Shown here: one piece after another, positions 34,129 through 43,245 of the stretch | Layout of the letters: each line of letters begins with the position of its first letter | Position numbering within the stretch: position 1 is the stretch's first letter | Assembly: GCA_965116055.1 (NCBI GenBank) | Contig: OZ220466.1 | Span: 3,038,001-3,102,000 of the forward strand | Direction: 5' to 3' | DNA length: 64,000 bases | Source of the DNA: Bin55 sp965116055 | GTDB taxonomy: Bacteria; Pseudomonadota; Gammaproteobacteria; Pseudomonadales; Azotimanducaceae | Notes under the pieces: generated by a model | What the model saw: only the letters and a program-made list of their open reading frames with translations | Databases searched by the model: none | Told to the model about the DNA's origin: nothing | Made by a program: the position numbers and the translations under genes

Positions 34129-34211
34129 ATTCGTATGAAAAAGTGTCGATAATGACATTTATTCATACATAAAAATGTAATTATCAGGTATATATTCGTA
34201 TGAAAAAGTGT
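34129..34211 (+). repeat. 18-bp direct repeat pair enclosing an inverted repeat
   Basis: Two exact copies of ATTCGTATGAAAAAGTGT start 65 bp apart, with a hairpin-forming stretch between them. It lies about 100 bp before the AAA ATPase start and could be an operator or part of the repeat element bordering that gene. Confidence 0.7.
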
Positions 34212-34281
34212 AATATTCTCTCCAAAAACTGTTGGAAAATACAGAGTCCACCTGTTTCCAGACGTTCTACTTCATGCAGTC

Positions 34282-34297
34282 CATTGAAATATAACAA
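34282..34297 (+). repeat. Left copy of the 16-bp core repeat
   Basis: CATTGAAATATAACAA, identical to 32629-32644 and the inverse of 35700-35715. It lies 12 bp before the ATPase start codon. Confidence 0.8.
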
Positions 34298-34309
34298 CAG
34301 GGATCATTC

Positions 34310-35617
34310 ATGGAACGTTTGTTGATAAACGCACTGCGACGATGGAAACAACGTGAAACACGCAAACCTGTGCTGCTTGACGGTGCGCGCCAAACGGGGA
34401 AAACTTATCTCATCAATGAATTATTCGGCCCACGAGAGTTTCGACAAATCGTCAAACTAGACTTTTTAGTCAATCCAATGCTCTGCTCCTTGTTCCAGGA
34501 TTCGATTCACCCCGATAACATCATCTCGAACATCGAGGCAGTACTCAACGTAGAAATCAAACCAAAACAAGATTTGATTTTTTTGGACGAGATTGGTGAA
34601 TGCCAGCGTGCGCTGGATTCTTTGAAATACTTCGCTGAGATTCGACCTGATTATTTTGTGTGTGCATCAGGATCTAATCTCGGATTAGTGACATCATTTC
34701 CGGTAGGTAAGGTGGAGTGGCTCGAACTATTTCCATGCTGCTTTGAGGAATTCGTCATGGCGAGCGGCAACGATCGTCTCTTAGACGCATTTAGATACCG
34801 CGGTCGGAACGTAGCGATTCATATGGCCCTGTGGGATCTACTGCGTCAGTACTACTTCGTTGGGGGTATGCCCGCAGCTGTGGCTGCTTGGCATAAAGAC
34901 TCCAGTAGCATGCACAAGCGTATGACTGAAGTTGAAGAGACACAGGAGAATATCCTTCAAGGTCTTAGCCGCGACTTCGGAAAGTACTCAACAAAAGATC
35001 ACGCTTCCCACATTGACGCCGTATTTCGAAACGTCCCACGGCAACTATCGCAGTTTACTGACGAATCGGTAAAACGCTTTCGGTTTGGCAATGTCATCGA
35101 ATACAAAAGACGGTATCGTGAGCTCCGCAGTCCGATAGACCATCTAGAACGCACCAAACTACTTTGGAAATGTTCAGTGGTTACAACCGACCCAGTCGCT
35201 CCTTTGTTCGCTTCGACTAAAGAAAACCTTTTCAAGCTGTATCTGTTTGATGTTGGCCTGCTAGGCCGCCTGTTGAACCTCAGTTATTCTGATCACATGC
35301 TGCAAGACCTAACCTACAAAGGATTTTTCGCTGAGAATTTTGTCGCTGCCGAATATCGCGCCAGGGTTGGTTATCCAATGTATGGTTGGCAAAAAAACTC
35401 AGCAGAGATTGAGTTTCTGCATCGGGCGAAATCAGGTTCAATCTGCCCTGTAGAAGTAAAAAGCGGTAAACGAACAAAGGCGAAGAGCCTACGCATGTAT
35501 GTCGATCGCTATCGGCCCGAACATGCAATCAAATTAGCGAACGTAACAGCCCCTTCTCGTGTAAAGGGTATCGCCACATGGCCACTCTATGACGTGCAGT
35601 TTCTCAAAGAGACTTAA
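34310..35617 (+). CDS. AAA ATPase with DUF4143 domain
   Basis: A 435-residue protein. The N-terminal AAA domain has Walker A DGARQTGKTYLIN, Walker B LIFLDEIGECQ and a sensor-like CASGSNLG. The C-terminal DUF4143 domain (about 210-435) has a nuclease-like end, NSAEIEFLHRAKSGSICPVEVKSGKR, with an E...EVK pattern. This two-domain family is widespread and poorly understood, often on mobile or accessory DNA. Here the gene is bordered by inverted copies of CATTGAAATATAACAA (34282-34297 and 35700-35715), which suggests it came as a cassette. Confidence 0.85.
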   Translation: MERLLINALRRWKQRETRKPVLLDGARQTGKTYLINELFGPREFRQIVKLDFLVNPMLCSLFQDSIHPDNIISNIEAVLNVEIKPKQDLIFLDEIGECQRALDSLKYFAEIRPDYFVCASGSNLGLVTSFPVGKVEWLELFPCCFEEFVMASGNDRLLDAFRYRGRNVAIHMALWDLLRQYYFVGGMPAAVAAWHKDSSSMHKRMTEVEETQENILQGLSRDFGKYSTKDHASHIDAVFRNVPRQLSQFTDESVKRFRFGNVIEYKRRYRELRSPIDHLERTKLLWKCSVVTTDPVAPLFASTKENLFKLYLFDVGLLGRLLNLSYSDHMLQDLTYKGFFAENFVAAEYRARVGYPMYGWQKNSAEIEFLHRAKSGSICPVEVKSGKRTKAKSLRMYVDRYRPEHAIKLANVTAPSRVKGIATWPLYDVQFLKET

Positions 35618-35699
35618 AAGATTTGCTCGAAACCCAAACTCTTTTGACCTGGCAGAAAGCCTTCAGTTATCCTGATTTAATGAAGTTCAATTTCATATA

Positions 35700-35715
35700 T
35701 TGTTATATTTCAATG
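35700..35715 (-). repeat. Right, inverted copy of the 16-bp core repeat
   Basis: TTGTTATATTTCAATG on the + strand, the reverse complement of the core. The adjoining 35663-35699, read in reverse, also resembles 32645-32690 (TTCATTAA...GATAACTGA). Confidence 0.8.
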
Positions 35716-35759
35716 GTTTAAAGGAAGGTCAAGCATCCAAAATAAACGAGTAATATAAC

Positions 35760-35772
35760 CTCATGACATGAG
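35760..35772. promoter_or_regulatory. Perfect palindrome just before the exporter ribosome site
   Basis: CTCATGACATGAG is a perfect palindrome around one central base. Its 3' part runs into the ribosome site GGGAGG of the exporter gene (GTG at 35782). It could bind a repressor or hide the ribosome site. Confidence 0.4.
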
Positions 35773-35781
35773 GGAGGTCGC

Positions 35782-38316
35782 GTGAGTCCTTTCACGATCT
35801 TGGCGATCGCTACGTTTGTGATTGCATTCACGATACCTGTAGTCACGTATTTCATCGGCTTGAAAACGATCGATACCGATCGCGACCCGGGAGATAAACG
35901 ACGATCCCGCGCTTTACCCTTTATTAACAACGGCAAGATTCCTCCTGACCGCGATAGAGACGCTGCTGAGGATCGTCATACTTTCTCCGCGATCCTCAAA
36001 TTGTTCTTGCGCTCGTGGCCCTTCATTCGAATGCAATTGCTCGGTCGTTGGTACTACCCGGGTCAAGGGACATCTCAATCAATCGCCGATAACGTCACTG
36101 GGGACGGCTATCAATATTTCTATTCCCCAGTGCTTGCTACAGGGTTAACGATCGCCGGCCCACTCCTCGACTGGGTTCCGCAAACCTTGGCCTATCCGTT
36201 GCCATTCTTATATATCAGTGTTGGCGCGATCCTGATCTCACATTGGGCGCTCATTGCGAATTTACCTGAACGTGTACAAGGGGCAATGACGATCGTGCTC
36301 GCGTTTGCGCTTTTCGCGGCTAATTTGGTTGCAGTGCTTGTAGTCGACGGCATGAGCGACAACTATTGGGTGGTATCTATCACTGGCGCCGTCGTATTGG
36401 GGTGGATGTTCCAGGTTCGTGCAATCAACCCGTTTCAAGCGTCGTCAACGCCGTGGCGGGAAAAGCTCGTTTGGCGATTCCGGCTTCACGCGCACCTTGC
36501 CTATTTCTACCTACTGCTCGGCATTCAGGGTTTCATCGAAATCGCGCTGGCGCTTGTGATGACTGACATGCTATCGCAGTCCATCATTCTGAGCGAGCCA
36601 CTCATGCCAGCGGTAGCGGAGTTCATTGGCCAAGAGGAGTGGGCTCGAGGTATCGCAGAAACGCTATCCAACGAGCAACGTCACATCGTGAAGTGGTGGT
36701 ACATCGGTTTGATGATCGGTCTGTGGCTCCTCATGCTCCCGTTCGAGATCACCCGTCCGTATTACCACGTGTGGATCATGCAGCGCATCAATCAAGATCT
36801 CCGTCTCGCATTGGTCGAACGTTGGCACCAGTTGTCCTTGAACTATCACAGTGACCATCGCACGGGTGATTCCATATACCGTATTTATCAGGATAGCGCT
36901 CAAGTGACGGCTGTCATCGGTCAGCTCATCACGTGTTCGATCGGCGTCTGGAGATATTTTCTCGCTGCCATCTTGGTGTCTTTCCTTAGTCCAACAATCA
37001 GTCTCATAGCCCTCACCATTGTGCTGCCGGCCCTTTTACTCGCCCGTTGGGCAATGCCGCGCATGCGCACCCGTAGTCTCGTATATCGCGCTGCTACGAG
37101 TGACATTACATCGCGCATTCAGGAATCTTTTGCGGCGATTCGATTGATAAAGGCCTATCGAATGGAGGAGCAAGTACAACGTGATATGGAAGAAGATTCT
37201 GTCGTGGCATTCAATGCGGCGTTCCAGGTTAGACTGATGATTGCGCTCGTGACGATCTTGATGTTTACCATCGCTGGCGGCATTCTGTTGACCGGCGAGT
37301 TCTTTATGGCTTTCTACGCTAATCAAGAGAACGAAGCGTTTGCCAAGGAACTGATAGCAGTGATCGGCCTCAGCTTCACGATCTGGACCTTAGGCGCTTT
37401 CAACTGGGGTCGTGATCGATTCCACGAAACGACTAACAACGTACGTCACATCATGCGCCAATGGTTGGCCTCACAAGACATGGCGATGGGTCTACAACGC
37501 GTCTTCGACATTCTTGATATCGAACCAGATGTCGTCGACAAAAGCACGGCTCAACCTTTCGAGCGACTCAAGCAGGAAATCGCATTCAACGATGTCGCAT
37601 TCCGTTACCAGGACAATCGCCCAGTATTGAACGGCATCAACTTCACTGCGACGCCAGGCACCATCACTGCAATCGTTGGTCCGACAGGGTCCGGTAAGAG
37701 CACCTTGATGGGGCTACTGCTACGCCTTTACGACCCATCGCAGGGATCAATCACCATTGACGGTAAAGACCTACGTGACTTTACGGTCGAAAGTCTGCGC
37801 GGACAGATGGCAATCGCCTTACAGGAAAACGTGCTGTTCTCCATGTCGATACGCGACAACATTCGTTACGTTGCCCCGGACGCGAACGACCAACAACTAC
37901 AGGCCGCCATTGAGGTCGCCTGTATGGATGACTACGTCAAGAGTTTGCCACAAGGACTCGACACAGTCCTTGGCGACCGAGGAGGCAAGCTATCAACTGG
38001 CCAGCGCCAACGTTTGTCGATCGCCCGTGCAGTCGTGCGCGATACCCCGGTTTTAATTTTGGACGAGCCAACCGCAGCGTTGGATGCCGACACCGAGCAC
38101 CGCGTGATGACGAATCTAGCGACTTGGGGAGAACGACGTGCCATCTTCCTGATCACTCACCGCATTTCAACCATACGCCGCGCCGACAACATCCTTTACC
38201 TTGATGAGGGTCGGATATTTGAAAAAGGCAGGCATGTCGATCTGATGCAAATACCTAAGGGGCGTTATCGAACCTTCGTTGAAACCGAAAGCGACCTCGC
38301 TGCCGCGGCGGCATGA
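35782..38316 (+). CDS. ABC exporter half-transporter, system 2 subunit A, with extended membrane domain
   Basis: An 844-residue chain, about 160 longer than its paralogue at 21024. It starts with GTG after GGGAGG. An N-terminal helix (3-25) and a further hydrophobic block (about 110-275, e.g. GAMTIVLAFALFAANLVAVL) come before the region homologous to system 1 subunit A. The coupling motif is YHSDHRTGDSIYRIYQDSA. The ATPase domain has Walker A GPTGSGKST, Q-loop ALQENVLF, signature LSTGQRQR, Walker B VLILDEPTAALD and H-loop ITHR. It forms an operon with the following subunit. Substrate unknown. Confidence 0.87.
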   Translation: MSPFTILAIATFVIAFTIPVVTYFIGLKTIDTDRDPGDKRRSRALPFINNGKIPPDRDRDAAEDRHTFSAILKLFLRSWPFIRMQLLGRWYYPGQGTSQSIADNVTGDGYQYFYSPVLATGLTIAGPLLDWVPQTLAYPLPFLYISVGAILISHWALIANLPERVQGAMTIVLAFALFAANLVAVLVVDGMSDNYWVVSITGAVVLGWMFQVRAINPFQASSTPWREKLVWRFRLHAHLAYFYLLLGIQGFIEIALALVMTDMLSQSIILSEPLMPAVAEFIGQEEWARGIAETLSNEQRHIVKWWYIGLMIGLWLLMLPFEITRPYYHVWIMQRINQDLRLALVERWHQLSLNYHSDHRTGDSIYRIYQDSAQVTAVIGQLITCSIGVWRYFLAAILVSFLSPTISLIALTIVLPALLLARWAMPRMRTRSLVYRAATSDITSRIQESFAAIRLIKAYRMEEQVQRDMEEDSVVAFNAAFQVRLMIALVTILMFTIAGGILLTGEFFMAFYANQENEAFAKELIAVIGLSFTIWTLGAFNWGRDRFHETTNNVRHIMRQWLASQDMAMGLQRVFDILDIEPDVVDKSTAQPFERLKQEIAFNDVAFRYQDNRPVLNGINFTATPGTITAIVGPTGSGKSTLMGLLLRLYDPSQGSITIDGKDLRDFTVESLRGQMAIALQENVLFSMSIRDNIRYVAPDANDQQLQAAIEVACMDDYVKSLPQGLDTVLGDRGGKLSTGQRQRLSIARAVVRDTPVLILDEPTAALDADTEHRVMTNLATWGERRAIFLITHRISTIRRADNILYLDEGRIFEKGRHVDLMQIPKGRYRTFVETESDLAAAAA

Positions 38317-38317
38317 C

Positions 38318-40363
38318 ATGAGCAATCGAATGGAATCTTCGGTACGTAAACCTCGCGGGTTCAACGTCGAGGCTGAGAGAGAACTCAGCAACCGCGCCAG
38401 CATGCTTGACGCCGATTGGGATATGGGGTTTGTCGAGACCGTCAAGGTTATTGCGCGCGGCTGGATGATCATCAACTACGTGTGGGGCCGCTTCTTGATT
38501 AAATGGGTGTTGCTGTTCGGCGCGCTCATGTACCCCGTCTTCGTACTTCCATGGGGCGTAAAGATCATCATTGATCACGTAGTTCTCAATGAACCTATCG
38601 CAAGTACAGAGGGATTTCCCATTTGGTTACATCCACTGATCAATCACTTTATGACCGTGAGCCCGATGGAAATCTTGATCACGCTGACGGTAATCTACCT
38701 ATTTTTGATCGTACTCGTCGGGGGCTACGCACCCGGCGCCGCCAACGATACGACCGACGGCGGCATGATCGAAGGACAGGACACCGCCACCAAGCAAGAG
38801 AACCTGACCCACGGTGGGCATAGTTTTGCTGGAGGGATCTGGGGGTACTACGAATACAAAATGAACTCTCGGTTGACGCAGACCGTCAACCATATGGTTC
38901 GCGCTAAATTATTCGAACGCATCAATGCGATGCCCATGACGTTACTCGACGATCAGCGAATTGGTGACTCCGTCTATCGGGTAATGTACGACGCACCTTC
39001 AATCAATCAGATTTTTTACGAAGTCATCAACCGACCCACCCTGTCCACAGCCGTGTTCGTTGCAGCTATGTTCAATCTGGTCAGCGCCTACGAACATGTG
39101 GATGCGGTCATCTGGCTTACCGGTTTACTGTTTCCAGCATACTTTTTGATCTCGATACCGTTTTCGCGCTTCGTTCGTCGCCGTCACCAAGCGAGCCGAG
39201 CGGCCGGGACCATCGTCACGAGCACGATCGAAGAAGGCATGGACAACATGCTCGCCGTCCAGAGTCTTGGCGGCAATAAGAACGAACGGCAACGATTCGG
39301 TACAGATAGCTCCGAATCGTTTTTGCGGTTCCGCGGCACGGTGCTGTTGGATATCTTGATCGGACGCAGTAAAGAGTTGGCCTTTCAGGCGATATTCATT
39401 ACGGTTTTCTTCGTGATTACGACGAACATCATTAATGGACAGCTTTCGCCCGGAGATTATGGCGCGATCTTCTTCTACTTTTGGTGGATGCGCGGGCCGG
39501 CGGATAGTTTTGCGTCGCTATGGATTCACTTGCAGAGCTTTGCCGCAGGAATGCGACGCGTTTTTGCGATCATGGATTTACCGCAAGAACAGAACCTTGG
39601 ACACGAGGTATTGCCACCCATCGAACAAGGCATTGAGCTGAAAAATGTGGGATTGCAATATCCGGATGGTCGGCGGGCGCTCAATAACGTATCGCTGTCT
39701 GCGTCGATCGGTCAAATCGTGGCATTCGTTGGGCCAACCGGCGCCGGGAAGACAAGCCTTGCCTATCTTCTTCCACGCTATCACGCCGCGACGGAAGGTC
39801 AGGTGCTGATCGATAACCACGACGTGAAGGATCTCGAATTGGCGAGTTTGCGCGACCAAATCACGTATGTATTTCAAGAGACCCAGCTGTTCTCTTTCTC
39901 CATTGGGGATAACATCCGTTACGGTAAACCTCATGCTTCGTTTGACGAGGTCGTCCATGTCGCGAAGATCGCAGGCATCCACGATTTCATCAAAAATCTG
40001 CCGGACGGGTACGACACGAAACTCGGCACGACGATGAGCAAACTGTCAGTAGGTCAAAAACAGCGGATTTCGATCGCGCGTGGGTTACTGCGCGATTCGA
40101 AGATATTGATTCTTGATGAGCCTACCTCTGCGCTAGACCCTGAAACGGAGCAGTATCTAGTACGGTCTTTGCACGAAGCTGCGAAGGACCGTCTCGTCAT
40201 CATCATCGCGCATCGCTTGTCGACTATTCGACAAGCCGATCACATCGTCTTTCTCGAACAGGGCGAAATCCTAGAACAAGGCAATCACAATGAATTGATG
40301 GCAAACATTGACGGTCGGTATCGGCAGTTTGTCGATCTGCAAACCGTTGCCATGAACGATTAA
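38318..40363 (+). CDS. ABC exporter half-transporter, system 2 subunit B
   Basis: A 681-residue chain if it starts at the ATG one base after the upstream stop; a TTG at 38279 would add 13 residues inside the upstream gene. The membrane domain shares LDDQRIGDSVYRVMYD with system 1 subunit B and a long loop containing IEGQDTATKQEN. The ATPase domain has Walker A GPTGAGKTS, Q-loop VFQETQLF, signature LSVGQKQR, Walker B ILILDEPTSALD and H-loop IAHR. With the preceding chain it should form a heterodimeric exporter. Tandem placement of A and B is the same as in system 1, so the pair was duplicated as a unit. Confidence 0.88.
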   Translation: MSNRMESSVRKPRGFNVEAERELSNRASMLDADWDMGFVETVKVIARGWMIINYVWGRFLIKWVLLFGALMYPVFVLPWGVKIIIDHVVLNEPIASTEGFPIWLHPLINHFMTVSPMEILITLTVIYLFLIVLVGGYAPGAANDTTDGGMIEGQDTATKQENLTHGGHSFAGGIWGYYEYKMNSRLTQTVNHMVRAKLFERINAMPMTLLDDQRIGDSVYRVMYDAPSINQIFYEVINRPTLSTAVFVAAMFNLVSAYEHVDAVIWLTGLLFPAYFLISIPFSRFVRRRHQASRAAGTIVTSTIEEGMDNMLAVQSLGGNKNERQRFGTDSSESFLRFRGTVLLDILIGRSKELAFQAIFITVFFVITTNIINGQLSPGDYGAIFFYFWWMRGPADSFASLWIHLQSFAAGMRRVFAIMDLPQEQNLGHEVLPPIEQGIELKNVGLQYPDGRRALNNVSLSASIGQIVAFVGPTGAGKTSLAYLLPRYHAATEGQVLIDNHDVKDLELASLRDQITYVFQETQLFSFSIGDNIRYGKPHASFDEVVHVAKIAGIHDFIKNLPDGYDTKLGTTMSKLSVGQKQRISIARGLLRDSKILILDEPTSALDPETEQYLVRSLHEAAKDRLVIIIAHRLSTIRQADHIVFLEQGEILEQGNHNELMANIDGRYRQFVDLQTVAMND

Positions 40364-40631
40364 TCTAGTTCCGCGTGCGTTGGCTCAAGACCAATAGACG
40401 ATCAACCTAATCGCTTCAATCCCCGTCCTTTCGGCACGACCGCGGTGCGGCTCAACACGGTGCATGCAGCAGGAATTCCGAACGATAACTATGTCGTGGC
40501 ATGTTGCACCTGCAACTTTGTGTAGTAAGTAACTTAAAACACGCCGAGACGATAGCATGCCAACAGCTCAATTTCCACATACACGGAATGCATTGGATAC
40601 ATGACCAGCTACGGATACCGATTGCGGATGT

Positions 40632-41207
40632 CTATGGCACCAATTGCCGTACATGCCAATCGTTATCTCGTCGCGTAAACAACTTTCGATCATGCATTGC
40701 TGGATCTGTCCGAAGCTCTAAGCGTTCAATGAGATGTGGCTCGACGTAACACCCGGTTCCATTCAGCGGCGCTTTCACAGGAGGCGCAGCAGCAGCGAAT
40801 AGCGTCTTAAAAGAATCAAAGTCGTCAATGATCGAACTTTGCGGCATCCGTTCGTAAAGTGCATCCATGCGCTTTGCGGCATTGGGTTTGAATTGCCAGT
40901 GAGATGCAATTGTCGCCCGAGGGAGTGCCTCTAAGCGAGCTTCCATTCTGTACTGTACACCGACTGTGGGTAGATAGATCAACAAGGAAGCACGGCCATC
41001 TGCCGTGAGGAGCTCAACGTGCTTGGCGCTGGACGCACTGTAAAACAATGCGAGTCTATCGTTGATGTCACGCAGTACCAGCGTCCGCATCGCTATCGCA
41101 CCTCGACGGGTCGCCGTTCCAAGGACGCACCGATCAACCATCGGGTCTTGTTCGCGGCGGGCCACCGCGCGATCATTGGCTAGCAGCTCAATTGGATCAA
41201 TGTGCAT
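40632..41207 (-). CDS. PNPOx-like flavoprotein (pyridoxamine 5'-phosphate oxidase family)
   Basis: A 191-residue protein. The split-barrel FMN-binding pattern is visible: TLVLRDINDRLALFYSASSAKHVEL, then RASLLIYLPTVGVQYRMEARLE. It lacks the full C-terminal signature of PdxH (RLSDRxxY), so it is more likely a general PNPOx-like oxidoreductase or flavin-binding protein than the vitamin B6 enzyme. It starts five bases after the stop of the SixA-like phosphatase, so the two form a small - strand operon. Confidence 0.75.
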   Translation of the reverse strand: MHIDPIELLANDRAVARREQDPMVDRCVLGTATRRGAIAMRTLVLRDINDRLALFYSASSAKHVELLTADGRASLLIYLPTVGVQYRMEARLEALPRATIASHWQFKPNAAKRMDALYERMPQSSIIDDFDSFKTLFAAAAPPVKAPLNGTGCYVEPHLIERLELRTDPAMHDRKLFTRRDNDWHVRQLVP

Positions 41208-41212
41208 ATCGG

Positions 41213-41734
41213 CTACTTGCTCGGTCTCATTGATTGATGCAAGGAAACATTCGCGCTACCGAACAGATCTCCCCACACTCCTTCGAACGCGAGCTCCGCG
41301 ATCCCTAATGTCGGCAACGAAATTGATGCCGATCCTCGCGTCAGGGTTGACGCGATATGGCTGATCGCACCATTGTGACCTACGAGGGCCAAACTATCGA
41401 CATCGTCAGGGACAACCCGACTAATACTTGCCATCGCGACTGAAGCTAGCTGGTCGCTATCGAACGTGTACATGTCCGCGACATCAATGACCTTGCCTCG
41501 TACAAAAGCGCTCAAGATGTGCGCTGTCGTTAATGCTCGACGCGCATCACTTGTGAGAAAGAGTTGCGGCGGCCTGGTATGAGTCAACAGATATTGGCCC
41601 ATTTCAATGCATTGGCGATAACCTCGAGAGGATAACTCCCGCACATGATCCCGGTTCTGATGCGCGGCAGCTTTCGCATGACGAATAAGCCAGATACGTT
41701 TTTCCGCCAAGCCGTACCCCAAGAACATGAACAC
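41213..41734 (-). CDS. SixA-like histidine phosphatase
   Basis: A 173-residue phosphatase of the histidine-acid superfamily. The nucleophile motif is LIRHAKAAAHQNRDH (His at about residue 19), followed by LTSDARRALTTAHIL and the second His in LALVGHNGAISH. Size and RHAKA fit the SixA group, which removes phosphate from histidines on signalling proteins. It is co-transcribed with the PNPOx-like gene. The PEP-type phosphotransferase 14 kb away works through a phospho-histidine, but a link is speculative. Confidence 0.8.
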   Translation of the reverse strand: MFMFLGYGLAEKRIWLIRHAKAAAHQNRDHVRELSSRGYRQCIEMGQYLLTHTRPPQLFLTSDARRALTTAHILSAFVRGKVIDVADMYTFDSDQLASVAMASISRVVPDDVDSLALVGHNGAISHIASTLTRGSASISLPTLGIAELAFEGVWGDLFGSANVSLHQSMRPSK

Positions 41735-41968
41735 TTATCTCAATCTTACGGCTAAAGCTCGTCGCTCTCACTCGGTACCTTGCAACCCAACGATTTCGAT
41801 CAGGGTTTCGGCGCCCGTCACTTATAAACGCAACTCGTGCTTGGCCTCATTCCTCCAGGTGAGTAAATGGCACTCAATACCATTCCACCTTAAACAATGC
41901 GGATAGCACGTCACCGCAGATCGCTTTCCTCTTCATCCATCAAATTCCTAACGTACGCCTTCAACATC

Positions 41969-43108
41969 ATGAAATCTCAGAAAGATCGTTCTTCCTCGGC
42001 ATCCGGTGTGCTGCCTACAGTGCCTTCAAATCAGGATATGCTCAAAGCGTTGCGCGAAGAAAACGCACGCCTGCGATCCGACATCGCGCAATTGCAAGAT
42101 CATCGTGCACCCCAGAATGAAGCACCATGGGATGCGGCGATGCGGCAGGGAATAACCTATGCGGACGGTCATTCATCAACGAGTTCGCTTTCCGCAGGTC
42201 GCGTACTGAGTCAACTCAAGGGCATCGCCAGCCAACGGCAAGCCGACGGACTCATTCGAAATAGTAACGCATTCGACTACCTTCCAAAACCTCGTTCGGA
42301 CCAAGCCAAACTTGAAGCCGATTTCGTCCGCTGGGGTTATTGCCTAGTCGAAAACGCCATGTCGCCAGCGCAAGTCAAGGCTCAAGTCAGTCGATTAACA
42401 GAACAAGCCGCCGAAGAACGCAAACTGGATATAGCCATCATGACGAGTCCTAATGATTCGGGCCAGCTCGTTAACAACCTGGTCTTAAAAGGTCAGATTT
42501 TTCGAGATGCGGTCGAGTTCAAACCGTCAGCCGCACAGAAGGGAGAACTGGTCGACGCTTTACTCACCAAAATCATGGGGGAGCGGTTCGGGCTCGGCTG
42601 CGCCCACGGATCCATCGTGCATCAAGGCGGCGGATTACAAGAACTGCATATTGACCAAGCTGGTATGCCGATGCCATACCCACAGTTCCCCTTCGGTTCA
42701 TTGATCATCTGGTGCTATACCCAGTTCGATTTACAGCATGGCGCAACCTATATCGTACCGGGATCGCATCGAACAGCTAGCGGCACAACGAGATTTCACG
42801 AGGGTGCGGATTTGATGCAACTCGTAGAAGGCGAACCGGGCCTAGTCGCAGTTTGTGCACCGCCAGGCACTTGCATTCTGACCGATACGCGCGTGCTCCA
42901 CGGCGGTGGTCTTCGCACGGTGCCCGGCACGCGTTACGCGATGCGTTGTCACTACAACCGTTTGTTTGTGCGGGCTCTACACGAACAAGCGTCCGTAAAT
43001 CAGCACGTACCTGACGTCATTTACGAGCAACTGTCGCCGCGACTCAAAGACATGATGAGTATCAAGGTGAGCAACTCGGATCCTATCAGCGAACTCACAC
43101 CTCGTTAA
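41969..43108 (+). CDS. PhyH-family Fe(II)/2-oxoglutarate oxygenase with N-terminal coiled coil
   Basis: About 379 residues from the ATG at 41969; an ATG at 41897 would add 24 basic residues and neither start has a strong ribosome site. A coiled-coil stretch comes first (MLKALREENARLRSDIAQLQ). The oxygenase domain begins around FVRWGYCLVENAMSP. Metal ligands are HID in LQELHIDQAG and the distal His in VLHGGGLRTVPGTRYAMR, whose Arg would bind 2-oxoglutarate. It is the third oxygenase of this type within 12 kb and lies after the second exporter system. Substrate unknown. Confidence 0.8.
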   Translation: MKSQKDRSSSASGVLPTVPSNQDMLKALREENARLRSDIAQLQDHRAPQNEAPWDAAMRQGITYADGHSSTSSLSAGRVLSQLKGIASQRQADGLIRNSNAFDYLPKPRSDQAKLEADFVRWGYCLVENAMSPAQVKAQVSRLTEQAAEERKLDIAIMTSPNDSGQLVNNLVLKGQIFRDAVEFKPSAAQKGELVDALLTKIMGERFGLGCAHGSIVHQGGGLQELHIDQAGMPMPYPQFPFGSLIIWCYTQFDLQHGATYIVPGSHRTASGTTRFHEGADLMQLVEGEPGLVAVCAPPGTCILTDTRVLHGGGLRTVPGTRYAMRCHYNRLFVRALHEQASVNQHVPDVIYEQLSPRLKDMMSIKVSNSDPISELTPR

Positions 43109-43245
43109 CTTGAAGCCCGACAACACGACATTCAAGGGGACCGTGCCGCCGTTGCTCAAGTTCTTGAAATAAATTCGTATAGTTAGCACCATCGTTCGAT
43201 TCGTGCAATCGCGCGACCCCGTCTAATTCCGTTCCAGTTTTCGCC

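Larger units (their letters stand above)
33878..34309. other. Intergenic region with direct repeats and a hairpin
   Basis: 430 bp, AT-rich towards the AAA ATPase gene. No gene seen. ATTCGTATGAAAAAGTGT occurs twice (34129-34146 and 34194-34211). Between the copies lies an imperfect inverted repeat, ATAATGACATTT and AAATGTAATTAT (11 of 12 pairs). The arrangement looks like a regulatory region for the divergent genes. Confidence 0.55.

Noticed and set aside
34129..34211. CRISPR array
   Set aside because: Only two repeat copies, no further units and no cas genes.
40501..40749. 82-codon + strand frame after exporter system 2
   Set aside because: Overlaps the antisense of the PNPOx-like gene and has no protein-like features.
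40632..41207. PdxH (pyridoxine 5'-phosphate oxidase)
   Set aside because: The C-terminal PdxH signature is not present, only the general PNPOx fold.
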